Source of the DNA: Antedon mediterranea
Lineage: Eukaryota > Echinodermata > Crinoidea > Comatulida > Antedonidae
Direction: 5' to 3'
Length of the DNA stretch: 64,000 nt
Assembly (NCBI RefSeq): GCF_964355755.1
Contig: NC_092676.1
Location: 27,696,288-27,760,287, forward strand
The translations under genes and the position numbers were made by a program. The number at the start of each line of letters is the position of its first letter. The stretch's first letter is position 1. Positions 56,043 through 64,000 of this stretch are shown here, in pieces. A model generated the notes under the pieces. That model searched no databases, was not told where the DNA came from, and worked only from the letters and a program-made list of their open reading frames with translations.

Positions 56043-59000
56043 TCAAGCTTTGGTTTCTTCTTGAACGACAGTCTCATAAGCCCTTCCGTTCTTCTCCAAG
56101 TTTTCCTTCCTATCAAATATATAATATTGATAAAAAGATAAAAAGTTTGCCAGACATCATCATCAAAATACGTACGTATACATAAAACGGACTTAAGATT
56201 GGTTCCCACTAGGACGCAACGCAAGGACGTAAGCGTAATGCAAGCGTGTTGACCAATGACAAGCGACAGTTCGAATAATCTATCGCTTGTGATTGGTCAA
56301 CTCACTCACGTTGCGTTACGTCCTTGTGTTGCGTTTCTAGTGGGAACCAAGCATAAACGTTGATTATCAACATACTTTCCAAAGTTTTCACCATCTTCTA
56401 AGGTTTCTGGGAGCTGTGTGTTTAATGTTTCCGGTAAAAGCAAGATTAGAAGACCTGCAGCCAATGACATCACACTAAAGATGACGTAAGGAAAGGGTTC
56501 CCATATCTTTCCAATGAATAAGATTTGTGGCGCCAAAATACCGGCAATACGAGCATTAACAGAACCGCACCCAACGCCAACAGCCCTAATAAAAAATGTA
56601 GTATTTTCAGTACGCCGCTTGCGATATTTATTTTCGTACACAAGTTGGGGATCCCTCATTAAACGTCACAAAATGAACATGAATATTCATAAGTTGTGAC
56701 GCACGCAGCTTACGGTTTAAAATATGATACACAATATGGCAAAGTTGAAAATATAGAAATCAATTCGTTCCGTAACTGTCTTTAACTAAGACACGTAACG
56801 TAACACTGAACAGGGACGAATTACATCATAAAGGTTTGTTCACGACAACGTAAAGAACGGTGGTGTTATGACGCAAGTCACACGTAACGCACTGTGCACG
56901 ATCATGCATTTCACAATATTAATTTACTTACCTGACGGGAGTAGGGAATTGTTCAGCCGAAAAAACGTAAATTAATGAAAATGAACAAATAACACAGAAC
57001 TTTCCAATCATTGCCACAGATACAAATGCGATACCTTTAGCTGCAAAACGAAATGAATGGTTAAATTCGACTATCATGGCGGGCTAACCATATTTTCATA
57101 ATACTAGGAATGTAGGCCTACGTGAAGAACTTACACAAAAAAACTATCATGAAACACGCAATACCACCGGAGATCATGTAAAAACTGATCGACTTTCCTC
57201 GACCAAACCTATTGGCGGTAAAAAGGCAGATGGGTATAGCAGGAACACCAACGGCTCCGCTTAAGAACATGGCGATGTAGTCGTTAATTCCCATGGCGTT
57301 CGTTCCCAAAGACAATCCATAATAAACCAAACTGTTAACCATCCTGGCACATAGATATATAAAATTAGTAAATAATGTAAGTTATTGCATGAGGATTGAG
57401 CATGCGTACTGACCTCAACCAGGGAAGAGTCACTCTTCCCTGCCGGCCACAACTACGAAACTATTCATGAGCGCGTACAACACCACCAGAGGTACGCCCA
57501 TCTATCACCATGACATTACTATATGATCACAAAATAATCCTTAATTTGTACGTAATTTATAGCCTTATGATATTTGTATATATTCAATTCGTCACATTTC
57601 TATCCGAAATGCTAATATAATATTCTTGCGAAGATCACGTTAAAATGCATAAATAGTGCAATACCTTTTATCTCGTTTGACTCTTTGATTTTTCTTAAAC
57701 CAAAACTTTCCCACCTTCTAAAACCATATATATTAATTTAATATAATCACTATTTTTCAGTCAATTGATATAAAAAATACAAACCAGTTAAAGAGCAAAT
57801 TCAGAGATTTCTTTCTCAAATTCGGCGTTCGAAAAAGATCTACAAACGTGTGTCGCTTGGAAATAGTAATGGTGTTATCTTTTTTAACCTATATAACAAT
57901 GTAAATTCATAATTAAAAAATATTGTATGACATTTACCTCCAATATGTATGACATTATTGTGTGAAGTCAAAGTCAATAATCTAGGTGTGACTCTATGAG
58001 CAAAAATGATAATTAAACATCTGTTTTTATGATTACAACAATTTAAATAATTTGGAACGTATTAATATTGTCAGGTTTTATGAGCATTATCATAACAACA
58101 ATGCAATTGATAATAATTTATAAAATGAAATATATAATTAACATTAACAAAGAATAAAACTTTTTTGTAAACTAAATAACACAGACACAAATGGTATAAA
58201 TACATAATAATATGACGTTTTGTCAGTCTACACAGCGTCTCCAAGACTATTTGGTTAAACAAAAATGTAATAATTTTCCAGTTTATTATATTCGGAACCA
58301 GATGAGTTTATTAATTTAATAACAGATATATTCATTAATTCGTACCAGTTTTTCTAATTCAACTGGATCGCTGAATTCTGGAGGAAGATCTGTACCGTTT
58401 GTTTTAGCCATTTTCTTTAGAATGTCTGTTGCTTCCTTGTACCTCCGTTGACTCACCAGCCATCTTGGTGATTCTGGTACAAATCTAAAAAACACATCAA
58501 TAGATAATTATTATTTGTAGTCGGTGGCATTTTCATTATTTATCTAAAGTTCTGTCTACACTTTCAAACTAGTTGTTTTGCCAAAAAAGTGTGATGTACC
58601 CAAATATGGTAGTGATATGCCAAAAATATGGTACTTATATGACATCATCGTGTATATGGGCACATCACATTTGTTTTTGTCCCATAAATTTTGATAGTGT
58701 AGACAGAGCTTTAGACATTGTATTTATTGTTATTTCTTGTGAAGAAAATAAATGTTATTTTCCAATTGAATAAACGGGATATTCCGTTATTCCATTGAAG
58801 TGTACTCCCTTCTAGATCAACAAAAGTGACGTTGTGATACGGTTGTATATACGGTTAAGTAGAACTATGAGGATCTATTGAGAAATTTCTGCCTAAGAAT
58901 AATTTCTTACGGGTATGTTAATAAGAAAAGCACAACTGGAATTGAGGCAACAAGTTGTAGATGGCGCCATGATCGTAGGAAATAACCCAGAAGTGCGTAC

Positions 59001-60613
59001 AACATGTTTCCAATCACGTAAAGCAACTCTATCGTTACGCCTGTAAACGATCTTGATTTAGGTCCAACCATCTCCGTACCTACACAAGAAAAAGAAACTC
59101 ATTTTTTCTAAATCTATATTTTACAAATAATATCAACCTAAATCAATTAGGCTTAAAAGTAAATTAAAGCTATCGATTTGTAATTAAAATTGGTGTATTT
59201 TCGGAATAAACTTACTGATGACGAAGGCCATAATGTACGAGCCAATACAAGAAGCACCGACGCAAAATCGCATTAGGCAGAAGAACCAGAAGTTCGGAGA
59301 AAACGACGCAATCGATCCAGTTATAGCAACAAGTGTTGCACAGATGTACATAACTTTCTTTCTTCCGATACTAAAAAAACAAACATATTATGTGCGCTTT
59401 TCAGATCTCTCACGACGCAATGTTTCATCAGCAACCATCAGAACAAAACACCTTTACAGCTATGAGCGTTTTAATTTAGGCTACATCACATCACCTGAAA
59501 TTGTTCAAGCCTATTTTCCATAAAGGATTGAACTGTAGAAGACATACCTTCTCGCAACGAGTAATAAACCATTGGAACAGTTTACCAGCTGACGTTGTTA
59601 ATTCTGAGACCACTAACACCTTCAAGAATCGCATCGACACAATGTAGTTGATATGGGGTTAAAAAGGCACTCGCCTAAACTTTCCCATTATAACTAAACT
59701 AAACTAACTAAAGGCCAGGCTATGTAGGCCTAAATAACATGGGTCAGCAATATAATACAGTACTACTTACTGATCAGCAAATGAGCCAGCTACGAGAGAG
59801 CCTGTCAGTACCCCACAAAACATAATTGATGAAGATAGAGCTGATTTGGCAGCATCGTCACAAACCAGATTCCACTAAAAAAAAAAAAACATTGGAAATT
59901 ACCGTACACTAAACAATAGGCCTAATATCAATTTTATCTTTGCTATAACCAAAGAATAACATAAATAATTTAGAAACCAATACGAGTAGTAAAAGAAAAG
60001 AAAAGTAAAGAGCAATAGAATTGTCAATACAGCGAACGTTGAATTCTCAAAATATGTTCTGTTTTTAGAGTTACATTTATATTATTTTATTTTATTTGAA
60101 ATGAATCAGTAGATCTTCTGGTATACCGTAGCTAATAATTGATTTTGAGAACATTTCATAAACTGAAGTAATGTAGGCCTTTACTACCGAACCAATATTG
60201 TTCTAAACAAAACTTACGTCTTGTATTATGGTTGAACGATACTGAGACTTATCGTAAACCCATCCGTCGGAACATTCTCCGATGGACCACGTCTCATTGG
60301 TTGTCAACACATCAGCCTCGTCTTCAAATTCGTATCGTCTGCAATGCTGTTCTTCAATAAATGTATCTGGATTGTCAGTAATCTTGAAAGACGCGATTGT
60401 ATCAATACAATCCTCCGTTGATAAAGCATACTTACTACAATTAAACGAATCTATAGCGGGATTTTTACACCAATGATCCGTCTCAGCTGCAAGAAACACG
60501 TGAGCGAGTAAATGAATTCCAACAGGAATACCTATAGTTATAAGTAACGCATAAACTCGTTTTTGATAGAGTCCAAAATCGCCAACAGATTTAAAAACAT
60601 CATCGAACGCCAT
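56043..60613 (-). CDS. SLC22-family organic ion transporter
   Basis: This is a 12-helix major-facilitator carrier of the plasma membrane, of the organic cation/anion/carnitine family. Exons are 60613-60218, 59874-59771, 59370-59216, 59079-58911, 58484-58346, 57888-57785, 57343-57135, 57040-56932, 56585-56376 and 56109-56043. They total 1,662 nt and 553 aa, the usual length. The N-terminus MAFDDVFKSVGDFGLYQKRV is typical. It is followed by helix 1 and a Cys-rich, N-glycosylated extracellular loop (FNCSKY, TNETW). After WNLVCDD comes the conserved MFS loop ADHIGRKK. The second signature is FVPESPRWLVSQRRYKEA. The last helices end LLILLLPETLNTQLPETLED. Substrate cannot be told from sequence. I chose the start because it gives the conserved N-terminus directly. 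Confidence 0.94.
56193..56352. mobile_element. Hairpin MITE in the last SLC22 intron
   Basis: The ends are long inverted repeats. GGTTCCCACTAGGACGCAAC with AAGGACGTAA at the left mirrors TTACGTCCTTGTGTTGCGTT with CTAGTGGGAACC at the right. The middle also pairs (TTGACCAATGACAAGCGA with CGCTTGTGATTGGTCAA), so the whole 160 bases can form one hairpin. Confidence 0.75.
58547..58712. mobile_element. MITE of the AAGCTCTGTCTACACTATCA family
   Basis: The left end is AAAGTTCTGTCTACACTTTC and the right end is GATAGTGTAGACAGAGCTTT. The interior has TGTGATGTACCCAAATATGG twice in variant form. It lies in SLC22 intron 4. Confidence 0.82.
59395..59655 (+). mobile_element. 5'-truncated LINE fragment (RT C-terminus)
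   Basis: On the plus strand, frames shifting once read FSDLSRRNVSSATIRTKH and then RHTFSQRVINHWNSLPADVV, followed by TFKNRIDTM and a stop. This is the C-terminal end of a LINE reverse transcriptase, opposite to the SLC22 gene. The frame is broken. Confidence 0.7.
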
Positions 60614-62340
60614 CGATATTGCTTAGTTTGTTTGGAACGGCGCGCGTTTCCGTCAATTGCTCGTACTCTGCAGTACTGATGACGTGGGGCTGTGATTTAA
60701 GTATAAATAACAATATATCACAGTGCAATAAAAGTGTTACAGCTTTGCTCTGAGCATGTGTAATTCATCTCACATTAAAATAAGTACAAAGACACACACA
60801 CACACAGAATGCGTTCTCGACAGTGGTGAAACGCAGAGGCCTGAGTTTTTAGCCTTTTTCGACATATTTTAATGGTTGTTTTTTCTCTGGGCACTGTTCA
60901 GGCCCCCCCCCCCCCATAAGCTCATAGTTGTCACGCCACTGGTTCTCACCGAGTCTCCACTTTTTAAATACCATGGGGAACCATAGAACACCAAATCTCA
61001 CGACCGGAAGGTAGCCACCTCTGTATTTGAAATTGCTGAATAATAATAGATTTCAAAGCATAAATACTTTTATAAATTGGCAAAAATTGAGTTGAATTTG
61101 AATTAATTCCAGTATCGAATCGGCTTGGTGTCGTGTATAACAATGGACAACGCAATGAATAAACGCATAGGTCACTGTGTGAACAATAACAATAAGTTAT
61201 TTACTGTTTTATTATGCGTTCTCCTAAATTTGAATAACATAGAAGATAGATTTAGCGTTTAGGTATTAGGCAAGTTGTTTTTAAAACTTAATTTAAGGAC
61301 AAATTGACGATATAGACCTTTTTTTCTAATGGACTTTTTTTCTTTAAATTACGTGTTTTATCAGGTAAATATGTATTTTGTTGATCCACTGTTTTGGTCA
61401 ATGTGCATAACTATATACCTAATGAGACATTAAGATGGCGTATTAAAAAAAAAATTTAGGCCCTGACTGATATTTTTATTGTATACCGTACAAAGATATG
61501 CCTGTGTACCGTACTGTACATATTTTATATAGAAAAAGATTAAATAGAGTAATGATATAGTATTGTATTCAAAATCAGATTAAAATATTCGTTGAATCTC
61601 ATTTGAATATATAAATTAGTTGTCAACGGTAAACCAATATGGCGGGTGGCAAATAATATGTTGACGGCGGTGTTGGCGGTAAATTTGTGAGCGATAAAAA
61701 GCGGCAGCTACCATACAATTACATTTGTTCACGTTCGTTTCTAATACAGGATTTAGATTATTTTAAATTATAAAATGACTCGGAAAGAAGCTTCCAACCT
61801 GTGAAACGTTATTTTCAAAATAGATTTAACACAAATCATTTTTTAACAATGGTGTTACTTGTTAGTTAGTTAGAGCTTAGGTCTGTTATGATTTCTATAT
61901 TTTATTCTGGGTAAATACGGTAGTAGATCCTGTCGCTTTGAAAATACATTCTAGAGGAAAAATAATGAGTGTAAGTACGTAACTAAAAGCTTTAGACTTT
62001 CAGTATTAATACTTTGATTTCACGACATACGATATTTAGGCCTAAGAAGAAAAAAAAAATACACCCAAACACATTGAGGTTTATCAGTATTAATTATTAT
62101 ACAAAAATAAAACATAAAAGAAATTAGTATTCGATAGAGAGGCTTATTTTGTCTTAAAACAATAATAAATAAACAGTTTGACGTGCCATATTATTTGCTT
62201 AAGACTAAAGGTGTATTAACTTGGATTCACCATAGAGACTAATCTATTTCTTCATGGATTCACCAACGAAACTTTCGTTACAAACTAGCATGCTTAAATC
62301 CTGAATAATAGTTTAATTTATAAAATGTTCCTCATTAATG
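60614..62340. other. Spacer between two SLC22 units
   Basis: It should contain the promoter of the SLC22 gene at 56043-60613; a CRE-like TGACGT lies at 60680-60685. There is a run of 14 C residues near 60903-60916. I see no coding exon. Confidence 0.5.
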
Positions 62341-62344
62341 TTGT

Positions 62345-62470
62345 GCAGTCCATTTGTGATTGGTTAATTAGTCAATCGTAATCCATCTGTGATTGGCCAA
62401 TTAGTCAATCGTAATCCATCTGTGATTGGCCAATTAGTCAATCGTAATCCATCTGTAATTGATCAAATTA
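62345..62470. repeat. 33-bp tandem repeat with the palindrome ATTGGCCAAT
   Basis: Three good copies and one diverged copy of a 33-bp unit (GATTGGCCAATTAGTCAATC). Each holds a CCAAT box in both directions. The last, worn copy runs into the stop codon (62463-62465) of the SLC22 exon. Confidence 0.88.
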
Positions 62471-62902
62471 CACCGTCCGCTGGCTTGTAAGTCGTATTAA
62501 GGGCATCCTCGGTCGCTTTTTCGTCGACTTCTCTGTTTCTTTTCCAGCATTTTAATGTTGATGAGTTATTCCTACAGATTGAAATAATTATATTTTTATT
62601 ACAATGTGAATAAACGTTGTGAAATCGAATATTATTGTAAAACACAAAAGTTGATAAATCATCATCATAAACACAATTTTCTTGCTACTTACTTGCCAAA
62701 GGTTTCTCCATCTTCGATACTTTCTGGAAGTTGAACATTCAACGTCTCCGGCAGCAAAAGGACCAGAACTCCGGCCGATACAGACATCACACTAAACACA
62801 ACGTATGGCAATGGCTTCCACAGACTACCAAAGTATAGTATTTGTGGCGCCATTATCCCACCAATTCGGGCAGCGACAGAACAGCAGCCTATCCCAACGC
62901 CC
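62463..62902 (-). CDS. Second SLC22 copy, last two exons only (partial)
   Basis: Exon 62902-62693 (210 nt, the same length as its counterpart in the neighbour) and exon 62571-62463 encode helices 11-12 and the cytoplasmic tail. They read GVGIGCCSVAARIGGIMAPQ, LVLLLPETLNVQLPESIEDG, then a new tail ending TTYKPADGVI. The splice phase (AA|G, Lys) and exon borders match the complete SLC22 gene, so the two arose by duplication. No upstream exon is visible between 62903 and 64000, where a TRIM gene starts on the other strand. Either the rest lies beyond the window, with TRIM inside an intron, or this is a truncated duplicate. Both frames are open and the splice sites intact. Confidence 0.8.
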
Positions 62903-63061
62903 CTATATAAATGTAATGTTTGATTCTGAACTTTAGTTAGTTGTAACATTAGTATTTTATTTAATTTTCAACATATGAAAAGGAATAAATATTGAGTATT
63001 TAATTTTCCACATGAGGTATACAACTACATGGACATTGCTCTTTAGTGAACAAGTATTAAG

Positions 63062-63290
63062 GGTCTTTCACACCTGTTCCCGCACGGTTCGGTCCCGCGC
63101 CGTCAAATCAAATAAAAAACGTAATTGTTTTGTTGCTATACTTGCTACTATCAAAGAACTTGCTTTGCTGCTATGCGCCAATCGATGTGCGCGTACAGTA
63201 CGTAGCTGCGTACGTACGTGAAAACGAAACATTGACGTTCGATTTGATTTGCCGGCGCCGGACCGGAACAGGACGTGTGGAAGACCATTT
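63062..63290. mobile_element. Terminal-inverted-repeat element, GC-richer
   Basis: The left end reads GTCTTTCACACCTGTTCCCG and the right end GGAACAGGACGTGTGGAAGA, which is its imperfect inverse. TCAAATCAAATAAAAAACG and CGTTCGATTTGATTTG also pair. Sequence between is non-coding (TACGTACGTGAAAACG). It separates the SLC22 exons from the TRIM gene. Confidence 0.55.
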
Positions 63291-63679
63291 TCCAATACAT
63301 GCTGACTCTGTTGTAATGCACTATTGTGAATTACCATCACACCCACCATCTGTTATTGATATTTGACAAAACATACATAATTCAATCTCTTAAAATGTGA
63401 GAATTAAATGGATATGCTTTTGTTTTAGTGTTGTGCATCACTGATTTTGAACACATCCCGACTGGTCTAGTTATGGTCACATGATACAAGTGGAAAAACC
63501 AACTGTACATTTAGTTGACTTATTACTTATTTTGAAATTGTCCATCTATAAGTTGAAGATCATATCTATATTTATTTATTGGTAAAAAGTACCATTATTA
63601 TCTGCTGAAACCTGGACAACATTTTAACTTCTGCACAGTACAAGGTTACTTGATAGTAGTTTCAAATTACTATTGCAGG

Positions 63680-64000
63680 ATGGCTAGCAAGGATGTAAGT
63701 TTACTTGGAGATATAGATGAGAAAGTACTAGAATGTTCTATTTGTAATGGAAGGCTAGAAGACCCAAAATCACTTAGCTGCCTTCATAGTTTCTGCCTCA
63801 AATGTTTGGAGAAATGGGTTCAAACCAACAGTGGAAAGTTAACATGCCCTATTTGTCACAAAGAGTATCCCATTCCAGTAGGAGGGCTTCAAAAACTTGC
63901 ACCAAATACATTTCTAAACAACCTCTTGGAAACCATCAAACAACATGAAGAGAAAGATGAGGCTAAAGGCACTGCCTCTCTGTGCGCCGCTCACGCTAAA
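63680..64000 (+). CDS. TRIM-type RING protein, 5' part (runs off the window)
   Basis: A TATTGCAG acceptor at 63678 is followed by G and then ATG, so the start codon sits right after an intron and a 5'-UTR exon lies upstream. The 107 visible codons carry a C3HC4 RING: LECSICNGRLEDPKSLSCLH, SFCLKCLEKW, then TCPICHKEYPIP. A segment NTFLNNLLETIKQHEEKDE and SLCAAH follow, the last being the probable start of a B-box. TRIM proteins of this build are E3 ubiquitin ligases. The C-terminal domain, which would tell the subclass, is outside the window. No stop occurs before 64000. Confidence 0.88.
   Translation, partial: MASKDVSLLGDIDEKVLECSICNGRLEDPKSLSCLHSFCLKCLEKWVQTNSGKLTCPICHKEYPIPVGGLQKLAPNTFLNNLLETIKQHEEKDEAKGTASLCAAHAK

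Noticed and set aside
59218-59523. A 101-codon plus-strand frame
   Set aside because: It combines the reverse of SLC22 exon 59370-59216 with the start of a LINE remnant. It is not one gene.

Overview
The window is eukaryotic nuclear DNA. Genes are split by many GT-AG introns of roughly 0.3 to 5 kb, the sequence is AT-rich, and it is full of minisatellites, SINEs, LINE pieces and short inverted-repeat transposons. The gene set (LRRK1-like ROCO kinase, SH3BGRL3, eIF2-gamma, SLC22 carriers, a TRIM RING protein), the many TAGGCCTA-type palindromes and the CR1/L2-like LINE tails fit an invertebrate deuterostome, most likely an echinoderm. That placement is inference; no species is claimed. Exon borders were read by hand from splice signals. 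The spliced lengths of all four complete models divide by three.

Layout. (1) 2.0-36.6 kb, minus strand: one very large LRRK-family gene. Its order is ankyrin repeats, LRRs, ROC GTPase, COR, kinase with a DYG motif, and a WD40-like C-terminus. The long form is about 2,972 aa over 25 coding exons. A second possible first exon at 28.1 kb would give a 2,822 aa form lacking the first ankyrin exons. (2) 36.7-40.8 kb: gene-poor, AT-rich spacer. (3) 40.8-42.1 kb, minus: three-exon SH3BGRL3-like gene of 91 aa. (4) 43.3-52.5 kb, minus: twelve-exon eIF2-gamma gene of 468 aa. Its fifth intron holds a nearly full-length LINE inserted inside a SINE that itself lies in a tandem repeat. (5) 52.5-56.0 kb: repeat-rich spacer with two SINEs and a 5'-truncated LINE with a clear target-site duplication. 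(6) 56.0-60.6 kb, minus: ten-exon SLC22 organic-ion carrier of 553 aa. (7) 62.5-62.9 kb, minus: only the last two exons of a second SLC22 copy. (8) From 63.68 kb, plus: start of a TRIM-type RING gene running off the window.

The genes have no obvious shared pathway; they look like ordinary eukaryotic neighbours. The most unusual content is structural. One MITE family, with ends like AAGCTCTGTCTACACTATCA, occurs more than a dozen times and is itself hit by other elements. Several minisatellites sit directly against splice sites, in 3' UTRs or over a stop codon. The LRRK gene has two phase-compatible first exons and a roughly 250-residue insertion between two Cys/His motifs that are close together in LRRK1. 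I saw no clearly new multi-gene system.
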